64,000 nucleotides of DNA from Actinokineospora diospyrosa (GCF_024171925.1 NZ_JAMTCO010000021.1:62001-126000); one strand, 5' to 3'. Counted from the stretch's first letter, positions 53,791 to 61,726 are shown. Notes: generated from the letters alone by a model not told the origin. Numbers and translations: made by a program.

Positions 53791-53841
53791 ATACAACCAC
53801 GGCGCCACACCCTCGGTGCGTCGCAAGTGCACCGGAAGTGC
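53791..53841 (-). promoter_or_regulatory. Module 1 operator and promoter
   Basis: On the minus strand GCACTT (53841-53836) and GCACTT (53830-53825) form a direct repeat with an 11-base period, one helical turn. It lies 56 bases before the module 1 start. GTGGTTGTAT follows at 53800-53791; the same ten-base box (T or C at the eighth base) occurs after the repeats of modules 2 and 3. Confidence 0.65.
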
Positions 53842-53928
53842 AACACCCAGTCCTTCAACCAGATATGCCGAAGCTCCGCTTTCCGCACCAAGATCCTGGA
53901 CGGATCGAACCACTGTGGCACCTCCTTA

Positions 53929-53967
53929 GCACTTGAACTGCACTATGGCTAGGGTGCGTGGTTGCAT
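53929..53967 (+). promoter_or_regulatory. Module 2 operator and promoter
   Basis: On the plus strand GCACTT (53929-53934) and GCACTA (53940-53945), again with an 11-base period, end 46 bases before the module 2 start. GTGGTTGCAT follows at 53958-53967, 12 bases after the repeat; in modules 1 and 3 the gap is 24 and 22 bases, about one helical turn more. Confidence 0.65.
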
Positions 53968-53991
53968 AGAGCCTTGAAGGAGGTACGGCCC

Positions 53992-55068
53992 GTGGCTTCA
54001 GTGCGCCAGTGGACGGGACGGGAGGCTCAGGCGCTTCGCCGTGCCCTACGCCTGAGTATCCGAGCGTTCGCTGAGTACCTTGGCGTCGCGGCCCGCACTG
54101 TGACCAAGTGGGAAGCTCTTGGTGCGGATACTGCACCCCGGCCGGACAAGCAAGCGATCTTGGACACTGCGTTGTCCCGGGCTGATGCTGACGCCAAGGT
54201 GCGCTTTGAGCTGTTGCTTGTGCAAGACGGCAGCGTTCCGCTCAAGGCTTACTACCAGTCAGCGCCTCGCGAGTGGGACTACGAAACCTGGACAGATGAC
54301 CTCGGGCGGGCCGCGGCCTGCCTGGCTCGCCAGGACTTCAAGTTCGCTGCCAGCCTGGTTGACCGCTGGCTGCGTCGGTTCGACCCACACGGTTTGGATA
54401 CCCACGGCCTGTATCTGCACGCCTGTTCGCTGGTGCTTCTAGGTGACTTGCAGCGCGACCAAGGCGAGATCAAAGGTCCGTTGTCAGCCCGCCAGACCTA
54501 CCGCAAGGCCCACCAGCTTTTCCTGGACTTGGCCGTTCCTCGACGGGCGGCGCAGGTGGAGCTGTCTCTGGCAGTGGTCGAAGAGATGAGCGGCCGACTG
54601 CAGCAGGCCGCCAAGCACTACGAGCTTCTAGTTGACGACAGGCGGCTGAGTCCTCGCGACCACGCCCGTGCACAGCTATGGGTCGGCACGGCCCTGACCA
54701 AGGATGGCAGTACCGCCTACGCCGTACAGGTCATGGATGAAGCCACTCATCGCTTCGAAGACCTGGAAGAACCGGCGGACTGGTCGGTGGCCCACCAGAA
54801 GCTGGCACTAGCTCACCGGGGCGCGGGCGACCTGTCAGAGGCCTTGCGCTACATAGATGTAGCGCTGTCCACTCGGGCGACTGATTCCCCGATGCAGCGT
54901 GTTCGGCTGGATACGGCCCATGCCCACATCCTGCTGTCCGACAAGGCCACAGCGGGCAGCGGTGTGCACCTTCTGGCCCACGCCGCGGAGACAGCCCGTG
55001 ACTACGGCATGTCCCACCAGTTGGCCAGCATCGAGGGTATCCGACACGCCTTCGAGCGGACGCAATGA
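53992..55068 (+). CDS. HTH-TPR regulator, module 2 (with YdcF protein)
   Basis: 358 residues. N-terminal HTH nearly identical to modules 1 and 3: RQWTGREAQALRRALRLSIR, AFAEYLGVAARTVTKWEA, then APRPDKQAILDTALSRAD. The C-terminal 260 residues are TPR-like helical repeats (AACLARQDFKFAASLVDRWL; AAQVELSLAVVEEMSGRLQQ; AHQKLALAHRGAGDLSEALRY), suited to binding a peptide or protein ligand. GTG at 53992 has GGAGG eight to nine bases upstream. Its TGA overlaps the YdcF start. A CCACTGTGG motif lies at 53910-53918 between modules 1 and 2. No sign of foreign composition. Confidence 0.85.
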   Translation: MASVRQWTGREAQALRRALRLSIRAFAEYLGVAARTVTKWEALGADTAPRPDKQAILDTALSRADADAKVRFELLLVQDGSVPLKAYYQSAPREWDYETWTDDLGRAAACLARQDFKFAASLVDRWLRRFDPHGLDTHGLYLHACSLVLLGDLQRDQGEIKGPLSARQTYRKAHQLFLDLAVPRRAAQVELSLAVVEEMSGRLQQAAKHYELLVDDRRLSPRDHARAQLWVGTALTKDGSTAYAVQVMDEATHRFEDLEEPADWSVAHQKLALAHRGAGDLSEALRYIDVALSTRATDSPMQRVRLDTAHAHILLSDKATAGSGVHLLAHAAETARDYGMSHQLASIEGIRHAFERTQ

Positions 55069-55745
55069 CACGGAGGAAGAACAGCTTTATGGCACCGGCA
55101 GACATTACCGAATCCCACTGGCGTGACGCTGAACTAATCTGGGACTACCACCAGATGGGGCATGAACTGCACCCCTGTGACGTTGCCATTGGGCTTGGGA
55201 GTCATGACCTGGGTGTGGCCAGTTATACAGCGCAACTGTACCAAGCGGATCTGTTCCCGCTAGCGGTGTTCAGCGGTGGCAACAGTGCTACCACGGCCAG
55301 CCGCTTCCCGCGTGGTGAAGCCGTCCATTATCGCGAACACGCCATCACCTTGGGTGTACCGGACAGTGCCATCCTGATTGAACCCAAAGCGGGCAACACT
55401 GGTCAGAACATCGCATTCTCCCGGGCCGTGCTTGCCGCGCACGGCCACCAACCGCAGAGCGTGCTGCTCATCTCCAAGCCCTACATGGAACGTCGCGCTT
55501 TTGCTACCTGCCAAATGGCGTGGCCGGACGTTGAGGTGATCTGCACTTCCGAACCGTTGAAATTTTTGGATTACGCACACTCCATCGGCGATGAGAAGCT
55601 GGTCATTGATATGCTCGTCGGTGATTTGCAACGGGTCATCGAGTACCCTAAGCGGGGATTCGCCGCCCCGCAGGACGTGCCAGCGGAAGTCCAAGCCGCA
55701 TACGAACGGCTCATTGCTGCCAGCTTTGACAGCCGCCTGCTGTAG
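55065..55745 (+). CDS. YdcF-like (DUF218) protein
   Basis: 226 residues. DVAIGLGSHDLGVASYTAQL, FPLAVFSGGNSATTASRF, GVPDSAILIEPKAGNTGQN and VLLISKPYMERRAFATCQ follow the DUF218/YdcF pattern, a Rossmann-like fold with a conserved SGG and late Glu; some members bind SAM, but the reaction is not settled. ATG at 55065 overlaps the regulator stop (ATGA); an ATG at 55089 behind GGAGGAAG is a good alternative. Together with the regulator it forms module 2. Confidence 0.85.
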   Translation: MTRRKNSFMAPADITESHWRDAELIWDYHQMGHELHPCDVAIGLGSHDLGVASYTAQLYQADLFPLAVFSGGNSATTASRFPRGEAVHYREHAITLGVPDSAILIEPKAGNTGQNIAFSRAVLAAHGHQPQSVLLISKPYMERRAFATCQMAWPDVEVICTSEPLKFLDYAHSIGDEKLVIDMLVGDLQRVIEYPKRGFAAPQDVPAEVQAAYERLIAASFDSRLL

Positions 55746-55759
55746 CGACCTTTCACGCC

Positions 55760-55923
55760 ATGCAACGCTTGCGAACCTGTGCCATCCACCAACCCAACTT
55801 TTTCCACGACTGCTGACGCTGGCCAAGCTCTACGCCGCTGACGTCTGGGTGGTCTTCGATGACGTGCAATTCAACGCGCGGGGCTACCAATACCGCAGGT
55901 CGCCGACTAGACCACCAGCATGA
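55760..55923 (+). pseudogene. Broken WbqC-like gene fragment
   Basis: From the ATG at 55760 the frame reads a start peptide containing CAIHQPNFF, the hallmark N-terminus of WbqC-family proteins, then stops at a TGA after 18 codons. One base of frame change at the T/C run (about 55798-55805) restores PRLLTLAKLYAADVWVVFDD and VQFNARGYQYR, the rest of the WbqC N-terminus. After about 50 codons similarity ends. So this is a frameshifted and truncated copy, 14 bases after the YdcF gene. WbqC family genes often accompany YdcF or glycan genes. Confidence 0.75.
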
Positions 55924-56017
55924 GCGCATGTGGCGTGGCTGTTACTCCATGCTTCTGCAGCGGCCGTTACCTGGCGTTCCAGGGATCGGCGGGTTGGCCG
56001 TGGCGGAGTGTGTGGAG

Positions 56018-56857
56018 TCATTGTCGTAGTACGTTTGTAGCGGTGGTGTCTCCTGCGGTGGCGCGGATGATGAATGAGCCGAGGGTGTGTAGGTCTCTGA
56101 TGCCTTGTAGGACGGGCAGGCCTTCCCAGTCGCGTAGGTCGTGTCCGTAGGCGTGGGCGAAGCGGTTGAGTTCTGTGGTGGTGCGGCCTAGGCGGATGCC
56201 CTGGTAGGTGTTGGCGAGGTCGAGTTCGCGTGGGCCGGTGCAGGTCTCGTCCCAGTCGCCTAGTCGCCAGCGTCTCTGTGTGGGGTCGTGGACGAGGTTG
56301 CCGGGATAGGCGTCGCCGTGCAGGTGTCCTTCGCCCAGGGGGAACTGCAGGGAGTCGTACGCGGTGAGCAGCCTGTCGGCGGTTGTGGTGATCCACTGCT
56401 GGTCGTCGGGATCGAGCGTGCCCGTGGCGGCCAGTGTCCGTCGGAGTGGTTGCAGGGGTTGGTGTCTGGGCAGGGGGATCGGCGGTGTGGGGAGTTTGTG
56501 GAGCTCGCGGAGAATGTGGCCAAGTTCAGCCGGGTCTGCTCCGCCCGCTGAGGCGTCTTGTGGGTAGTGCACCCAGAAGGTGATCACGGTGCCGTCGTCG
56601 AGGACGACCGGGGCGGTGTCGGGCAGTGGTTCGGTCACCGGGAGGCCGTGGTCGAGGAACCAACGCGTGATGACGACCGCGCGCTCGGCGGCGGTGGTGT
56701 CACCGGAGTGCACGCGGGCGACTGCGTCCGCCTTTGGTAGGAGGTAGACCGCGGTGGCGTGACGGTGCAAGAGGGTCAACCCTTGCGCGTCCAGCCCCGA
56801 CTCGTCGGCAGCGGCCAGCACGTTCTCACGGGTGTGGTCGTCAGGAGGAGCGGGCAC
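56018..56857 (-). CDS. Aminoglycoside-phosphotransferase-like kinase, module 3
   Basis: 279 residues. GHLHGDAYPGNLVHD is the catalytic loop (HxDxxxxN form) and WRLGDWDETC the DFD-equivalent Mg2+ site; VYLLPKADAVARVHSGD and DDGTVITFWVHY correspond to the N-lobe. It belongs to the APH/choline kinase-like family; the phosphate acceptor is unknown and drug resistance should not be assumed. The GTG at 56857 has GGAG seven bases upstream and overlaps the regulator's 3' end by 17 bases. Coding strand is C-rich and G-poor compared with most of the window. Confidence 0.85.
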   Translation of the reverse strand: MPAPPDDHTRENVLAAADESGLDAQGLTLLHRHATAVYLLPKADAVARVHSGDTTAAERAVVITRWFLDHGLPVTEPLPDTAPVVLDDGTVITFWVHYPQDASAGGADPAELGHILRELHKLPTPPIPLPRHQPLQPLRRTLAATGTLDPDDQQWITTTADRLLTAYDSLQFPLGEGHLHGDAYPGNLVHDPTQRRWRLGDWDETCTGPRELDLANTYQGIRLGRTTTELNRFAHAYGHDLRDWEGLPVLQGIRDLHTLGSFIIRATAGDTTATNVLRQ

Positions 56858-58115
56858 TATCTGCTCCTATCCGCCGCGGTGGCATCAGATCGCCGAGGAA
56901 GGAGGACGCGAGTCCGGTCCCGGCGATCGTGGTGATCAAACGATGAGTGCGAGTGATGGCCGTCGGTAGTTGGGCGATGCGCTCGTGTTGGTTGAGTGTG
57001 CGCAGTGGCGCCAGCGCGGCCGCGGCACCGTCCAGGTCGCGTTGGGCCAGGTGGGTGTCGGCGATGATCACGCGAGTCAACGCCATGTCCCCGTACGAGC
57101 GTTGCTCGGTGGAGGCGGCGGCGTACCGATCGAGGGCGTCGAGAGCGTGTCTGCGTGCCTCGGTGAACTCACCCAGCAGGTCATGGGCTCCCGCGCGGTA
57201 GTAGACGGCCTTGGTGGCGGGGAAGGTGAAGATGCCCCCGAAGGAGGTCACCTCGTCGTTAGACCCGGCCGAGTCGAGCACGTCGTCCAGTCTGCGCAAG
57301 GCCTGGTGCGCGCGTGCTGAGTCGCCGACGCGTGCCGAGATCCGGGCCTCCAACGCCAGGGCACGCCGGTGAGTTTGTGGTGCCAGCGTGGGCGGCGGGG
57401 TGCTGAGGAATCGCAGCGCGGACACGGGGGTTGGTCCCCACTCCAACGTCAACGCCGCGCTGCCCCGCGCCCAGACCCGGAGCGCATGGCTGTCGGCGGC
57501 CTCCGCGCAGCGCTGCGCGGTTCCCAGTTGGGTCTGGGCGGCCGCGGTGTGACCGAGGTTCTGCGACGCCGCGGCGAGCAGCAGGCACCCGACCCCGGCC
57601 GCGAGGTAGGCGTCGCGCAGCTGCCGTGGCCGCAGTCCGCGCCGGATGAGGGTGAAAGCCAGGTCTTGAGCCTGAACGATGTGGTGGACGAGATCCTGAA
57701 CCGGGGTATGGACGTATGCGGTGGCCAACTCGGCCAGCCGAACACACAACCAGTCCACCTGCGGATCGTCGATCGCGGTGGCCGCCAGCAGCCTGTCGAA
57801 GTCTGCTGCGGACTGTGCCGCACGCTCGATTCCGTCCCGCCCGTGTAGGCCCCCACTGCCGATCCGGGCAAGCGAGGTGTCCCCGCTCAGCAGAAGCTCG
57901 AAACGCAGCTTGGCGTCGGCCTCCGCCCGGCTCAGCGCGGTGTCCAGGATCGCCTGGGTGTCCGGCCGAGGCGAGGTATCCGTCTGGAGCGCCTCCCATT
58001 TGGTGACCGTGCGCACCGCCACCCCCAAGTGCTCAGCGAACGCGCGCACGCTCAGACGCAGGGCACTACGTAGCGCATGAGCCTCACGGCCAGTCCAGTG
58101 CCCCACCGACACCAT
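56841..58115 (-). CDS. HTH-TPR regulator, module 3 (with APH-like kinase)
   Basis: 424 residues. N-terminal HTH nearly identical to modules 1 and 2 (GHWTGREAHALRSALRLSVR, AFAEHLGVAVRTVTKWEALQ, SPRPDTQAILDTALSRAEAD). The C-terminal 320 residues are TPR-like helices (AAGVGCLLLAAASQNLGHTA; ALALEARISARVGDSARAHQ; RVIIADTHLAQRDLDGAAAA). ATG at 58115 has GGAAGGAG six bases upstream, as in module 1. The sequence from the ribosome site back to the direct repeat is also conserved with module 1. It overlaps the kinase gene by 17 bases. Confidence 0.85.
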   Translation of the reverse strand: MVSVGHWTGREAHALRSALRLSVRAFAEHLGVAVRTVTKWEALQTDTSPRPDTQAILDTALSRAEADAKLRFELLLSGDTSLARIGSGGLHGRDGIERAAQSAADFDRLLAATAIDDPQVDWLCVRLAELATAYVHTPVQDLVHHIVQAQDLAFTLIRRGLRPRQLRDAYLAAGVGCLLLAAASQNLGHTAAAQTQLGTAQRCAEAADSHALRVWARGSAALTLEWGPTPVSALRFLSTPPPTLAPQTHRRALALEARISARVGDSARAHQALRRLDDVLDSAGSNDEVTSFGGIFTFPATKAVYYRAGAHDLLGEFTEARRHALDALDRYAAASTEQRSYGDMALTRVIIADTHLAQRDLDGAAAALAPLRTLNQHERIAQLPTAITRTHRLITTIAGTGLASSFLGDLMPPRRIGADSARSS

Positions 58116-58136
58116 GTGCACTCCTTCCCAACGCCC

Positions 58137-58185
58137 ATACAACCACGGCATCACGCCCGGTACCTCAGAAGTGCACCATAAGTGC
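58137..58185 (-). promoter_or_regulatory. Module 3 operator and promoter
   Basis: On the minus strand GCACTT (58185-58180) and GCACTT (58174-58169) form the same 11-base-period direct repeat as in modules 1 and 2, 54 bases before the start. GTGGTTGTAT follows at 58146-58137. Confidence 0.65.
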
Positions 58186-58352
58186 CACACCCGGTCATTC
58201 CGCTCCACACCGCTGATGACCACGCTCATTGGCAGGCGCCCAACGCAGGCGGAAGCCGTCAATGACTTCAACTCAACGAGGACATCCCATTGACACCCCT
58301 GGCAGTCGGGTGCCCCCAGGACAAAGCACACAGCGATGAGCGAGGAGCGGTG

Positions 58353-58493
58353 ATGAGCGTTCTCCCGTCAAGCCCGTCCAAACCTGCCATCTTCCCTACG
58401 CCAGGTCAGCTGGATCTCGCGGTGGCAGGACGCTGGGAGCATTCTCACTTGACCTTCACGATGCTCGCGATAGGTGCGGGAGTCGGGTCATGA
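58353..58493 (+). CDS. Small protein, 46 aa
   Basis: A 46-residue frame (MSVLPSSPSKPAIFPTPGQ at its start) with GAGGAG five to six bases before its ATG. Its TGA overlaps the next start as ATGA. No known domain; the good ribosome site and coupling support it as a real small gene or a leader peptide for the following genes. Confidence 0.5.
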   Translation: MSVLPSSPSKPAIFPTPGQLDLAVAGRWEHSHLTFTMLAIGAGVGS

Positions 58494-58765
58494 CCGTGGG
58501 GCGGGACATCCTGGCTGTTGTTGTCGCGGTCGACAGTCCGTTGGGGCGGGTAGCGCGGGCTGTGGATGTGCTGAGCTCGCACGTTCCCGCGGTCGCACAG
58601 CCGCTGGTGTGTTCTTTCTGTGTGGGGTCGGGGTGGCCGTGTCGTTCGTTTCTTGACGCGGCGCAGCACGTCAACGATCGCGGTGTGGACGTGGGCATGG
58701 TGGTGCCGGTGGATCTGCACCCGGTGCTGTGGCCCCAGAAGAAGCCCGCTGCTCGGGTCTCCTGA
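58490..58765 (+). CDS. Small cysteine-containing hypothetical protein, 91 aa
   Basis: 91 residues. Starts in a 4-base overlap with the 46-residue frame. Contains LVCSFCVGSGWPCRSFLDA, a three-cysteine stretch seen in small actinomycete proteins, and ends in VDLHPVLWPQKK. Function unknown. Its stop is four bases before the XRE-type gene start, so it probably belongs to the same transcript. Confidence 0.6.
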   Translation: MTVGRDILAVVVAVDSPLGRVARAVDVLSSHVPAVAQPLVCSFCVGSGWPCRSFLDAAQHVNDRGVDVGMVVPVDLHPVLWPQKKPAARVS

Positions 58766-58769
58766 ACCG

Positions 58770-59522
58770 ATGACGTCACGGAACCAGAACTTGCGTGCCT
58801 TGGTGATGGGCGCCGTGATCCAGGCGCGCATTCTCGAGTCCGGTCGCACCCAGCGAGAGGTGGCCGAGGCCGGTGAGATCGACCACGCCACACTGTCCCG
58901 TTTCCTCAACGGCACCAGGAAACTCCCCGATGGTGACTTGTCGGTGCTGGCGTGGGCGGTCGGTATCACCTCCCGAGCGCAGCGGCGTGCGCTCGTCGAA
59001 CTCAACCGTGATCACGACAAGACCACGTGGTGGATCAACACCACCACCACGCCGTTCGCCGAGGCGATCGACACCGTGATCCGCGACCACACCAGGGCGC
59101 TCGCGTTGTTCTCGCCGCACGCCATTCCCGCCGAACTCACACAACCACGCCCACACACGCCAACCACCGGGCAGTACTACATCGGACGGTCCGCGCTCGA
59201 CCGTCTCGACCCCAGCGACCCGACAACACAAGACAGGCTCCAGCGTCTGCTCCAGCTCACGGGATCCAGCCGGATCGGCATCCGCGTCACGAGCCCAATG
59301 GTCTTCCCGCACTCGTTCCAGGTGCTCACCCTCGACACCGGTCACACGGTGGTGAAGGTCGAGATCCTCGACCGCGCCCTCTACCTCGAGGACGCCGAGG
59401 ACATCACCCGGTTCCGGCGCGCCATCGACATGATTGACCACCACTCCGCCAACCACGCCGCGACCGTCGCGATCCTGGAACGAGTCGCCAAACCCAAGAC
59501 AGGTAACAGGATCACCGCGTGA
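58770..59522 (+). CDS. XRE regulator with DUF5753-type C-terminus
   Basis: 250 residues. HTH at about 15-70: MGAVIQARILESGRTQREVA then EAGEIDHATLSRFLNGTRKL. The C-terminal part (TTWWINTTTTPFAEAIDTVI; QPRPHTPTTGQYYIGRSAL; IGIRVTSPMVFPHSFQVLT; ALYLEDAEDITRFRRAIDMI) resembles the DUF5753 domain of actinobacterial Cro/C1 regulators that are usually paired with a small DUF397 protein; no DUF397 is seen next to it. ATG at 58770. Likely controls the small-gene chain around it. Confidence 0.7.
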   Translation: MTSRNQNLRALVMGAVIQARILESGRTQREVAEAGEIDHATLSRFLNGTRKLPDGDLSVLAWAVGITSRAQRRALVELNRDHDKTTWWINTTTTPFAEAIDTVIRDHTRALALFSPHAIPAELTQPRPHTPTTGQYYIGRSALDRLDPSDPTTQDRLQRLLQLTGSSRIGIRVTSPMVFPHSFQVLTLDTGHTVVKVEILDRALYLEDAEDITRFRRAIDMIDHHSANHAATVAILERVAKPKTGNRITA

Positions 59523-59562
59523 CAGCGCGCGAGATTCGGCCACACACCACTGAGGACACACC

Positions 59563-60216
59563 ATGACCGACACCCTCACCGACCGCACTACCACGGCACA
59601 ACTGCTCTACAACTACGACCACGCCCCCACCACCGTCGACCCCGCCACCCACACGGCCACCGTGGAGATCCCGGTCGTCAGGGTCCCCGGAATGCCGGAC
59701 CTGATCCTGGACAGACCCGACCCCGACGAGGTCATCCACTGGGCGTCCCTGACCGCCGACGGTTCACTCACCCGGCACGAGACCGCGAACCGGTGGGCCT
59801 TCGACCCCACGGGACTGGCCGAAAGCACTGTTCCCGGCACGCACCTGCGGTGGATCCAATGGCCCCTGATCATCGCCCTCTACACCGAGGCCCTCGACCC
59901 CACCGGCCACTGCCGCGCCGCCCACGGCTACCACCGTGACGCGCTCACCTTCCACCACCTCGGCGACCTGCGCGGCACCGTCGTCCAAGGCTGCCGCCGC
60001 TGCAGCGACGACCACCCGCCCAACACCGTGGCGTCCGCCCTCGTCCGCGCCATGGGCGGCCCCACACTCGCCCTCACCGGAACCATCGCCTGGCTCGGCC
60101 AATGGAACGACTGCGAACCCGGCGGCCCCCACGGCCACAACACCCTCGGCGACGAAGAGTTCGGCGTCCTCTCCGGTATCGCCCACACCCTCCGCGCCAC
60201 ACCCGGGCGGCCGTGA
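59563..60216 (+). CDS. Hypothetical protein, 217 aa
   Basis: 217 residues, soluble, with a His/Cys-rich segment GHCRAAHGYHRDALTFHHLG then QGCRRCSDDHPP that could bind zinc, and TLALTGTIAWLGQWNDCEPGG near the end. No family recognised. It starts 40 bases after the XRE-DUF5753-type gene. The coding strand is C-rich (many ACC, CAC, CCC codons), like the following genes. Its TGA overlaps a small frame as GTGA. Confidence 0.6.
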   Translation: MTDTLTDRTTTAQLLYNYDHAPTTVDPATHTATVEIPVVRVPGMPDLILDRPDPDEVIHWASLTADGSLTRHETANRWAFDPTGLAESTVPGTHLRWIQWPLIIALYTEALDPTGHCRAAHGYHRDALTFHHLGDLRGTVVQGCRRCSDDHPPNTVASALVRAMGGPTLALTGTIAWLGQWNDCEPGGPHGHNTLGDEEFGVLSGIAHTLRATPGRP

Positions 60217-60317
60217 CCTCACCCAACACCACAACCATCGCCGCCTTCCCCGAACCCCACCACCCCGACGACCTACTAGCGCCCCGCCTGGCCATCGGCC
60301 GCGCACCCACACCGTGA
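60213..60317 (+). CDS. Possible 34-aa coupled small protein
   Basis: GTG at 60213 overlaps the upstream TGA (GTGA) and opens a 34-codon frame with AAFPEPHHPDDLLAPRLAIG. Overlap and composition suggest it could be translated; nothing else supports it. Confidence 0.3.
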   Translation: MTSPNTTTIAAFPEPHHPDDLLAPRLAIGRAPTP

Positions 60318-60434
60318 GATCCCGAGCCCAAGACCGACTGCCAACCAACACACACAGCACCGGACGACTGCCAACCGTCTCGTAGAGTCCCTGCGCTCCA
60401 ACACGAACGTGACATCAACGAAAGCGGGCGATCA

Positions 60435-60821
60435 GTGAGCCGAACCCCGATGGGCTGGCCCGCGGTCGCCCGCTGCATCGACCAACGCCTCACAGAGCTG
60501 GGCCTGAGTCAACGCGAACTCGCCAAACGCGCGCAGGTCTCCCAAGCCATCATCCGCGAACTGCAATACAACACCGTCCAACGCAACCGCGGCCCCCGAA
60601 CCCTCACCGCCCTCTCCACCGCACTCCACCTCCACCCCGACCACCTCTCCCAACTCCTACTAGGTAACACCCCGCCACCTCCAGACACCGAACCGGAGGA
60701 ACAGGACCCGGTGGCGGCACGACTGGCGGCCATGGAACAACGCATGACCGACATGGCGGCGACCCTCGACAGGTTCCGCGTTGACCTGGCGATGATCCTG
60801 CACAACACCCGCCGCGACTAA
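60435..60821 (+). CDS. Miniature HTH protein, tandem copy 1
   Basis: 128 residues. WPAVARCIDQRLTELGLSQ then RELAKRAQVSQAIIRELQ is a Cro/C1-type HTH, followed by NTVQRNRGPRTLTALSTAL and HPDHLSQLL. The C-terminal 50 residues include a helix (AARLAAMEQRMTDMAATLDR) that could form a coiled coil. GTG start with GAAAG about 12 bases upstream. First of three paralogues in a row. Confidence 0.75.
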   Translation: MSRTPMGWPAVARCIDQRLTELGLSQRELAKRAQVSQAIIRELQYNTVQRNRGPRTLTALSTALHLHPDHLSQLLLGNTPPPPDTEPEEQDPVAARLAAMEQRMTDMAATLDRFRVDLAMILHNTRRD

Positions 60822-60872
60822 AGTCCCGACACCACCCCTCACCGCAGACCCCACATCGACGCCCGGGACACC

Positions 60873-61334
60873 ATGACACCCCAGCAACCCCACCCCGACG
60901 ACACCAACGACAACTGGGCCAACGTCGCGATCACCATCCAACAACGCATGGCACACCTGGGCATCGACACCGACCAACTCGCCGCACGCTCCCGAGTCTC
61001 ACTCAAGACCGTCCAGGAACTCGTCCACAACACCACCCAACGCAACCGCCACGCCCTCACCCTCGCCCGACTGTCTCGGGCTCTCGAACTCGACCCCGGT
61101 CACCTCCGCCATCTCGCGAGCACCCCCATCGAAGCGGCCATCACCATTGAGCTCGGTAAAGCCGACCTCTCACCAGACCTCCGCACTCTCTTCGTGACCA
61201 TGCTCGCCAAGCTCAACACCGAACTCGACCAGATACGAGCCGACTACACGACACTGAAACACCAAGCAGCGGAAAGCGCACACCCACCAAAGAACGAGGC
61301 AGCGCCGGCAGACCTCGACGCTGCGGCACCATGA
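60873..61334 (+). CDS. Miniature HTH protein, tandem copy 2
   Basis: 153 residues. Same plan as copies 1 and 3: WANVAITIQQRMAHLGIDTD, QLAARSRVSLKTVQELV, NTTQRNRHALTLARLSRAL, DPGHLRHLA, then a longer helical tail (LRTLFVTMLAKLNTELDQIR). It is the most diverged of the three and has no cysteine near the start. Its TGA overlaps copy 3 as ATGA. Ribosome site weak. Confidence 0.75.
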   Translation: MTPQQPHPDDTNDNWANVAITIQQRMAHLGIDTDQLAARSRVSLKTVQELVHNTTQRNRHALTLARLSRALELDPGHLRHLASTPIEAAITIELGKADLSPDLRTLFVTMLAKLNTELDQIRADYTTLKHQAAESAHPPKNEAAPADLDAAAP

Positions 61335-61726
61335 GTACACAGCCCCAAGACTGGGACGCCGTCGCACGCTGCATCACCCAACGCCTCACCGAACTCGGCT
61401 GGCAACAACACGATCTCGCCGCCCGAGCCGACGTCTCCCAATGCACCATCCGAGAAATCCAACGCAACACCATCCAACGCAACCGCAGCCCCCGAACCCT
61501 CACCGCACTCTCCACCGCCCTCAAACTCCACCCCGACCACCTCCAAGCACTCCTCCATGAACGCACCCCACTCCCAGCAGACGCCGCAACCGACCGGCCC
61601 GAACTCGACGCCATCGAACAACGACTCGCCGACATGAACGCCGTGATCAAAGAAGTACGCCTCGACCTCGCCAGAGTCCTCTACATCCTCCGCCAACACA
61701 GCAGACCAAAAGCCGCAAGACACTAG
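61331..61726 (+). CDS. Miniature HTH protein, tandem copy 3
   Basis: 131 residues, closest to copy 1: WDAVARCITQRLTELGWQQ, DLAARADVSQCTIREIQ, NTIQRNRSPRTLTALSTAL, HPDHLQALL, then LDAIEQRLADMNAVIKEVR, a likely coiled coil. ATG overlaps copy 2's stop. Three related HTH-coiled-coil proteins in a row could form mixed oligomers. Confidence 0.75.
   Translation: MSTQPQDWDAVARCITQRLTELGWQQHDLAARADVSQCTIREIQRNTIQRNRSPRTLTALSTALKLHPDHLQALLHERTPLPADAATDRPELDAIEQRLADMNAVIKEVRLDLARVLYILRQHSRPKAARH

Noticed and set aside
56018-56857. Aminoglycoside resistance gene
   Set aside because: The APH-like fold is shared by many kinases of unknown substrate; linkage to a regulator module argues for a native role.
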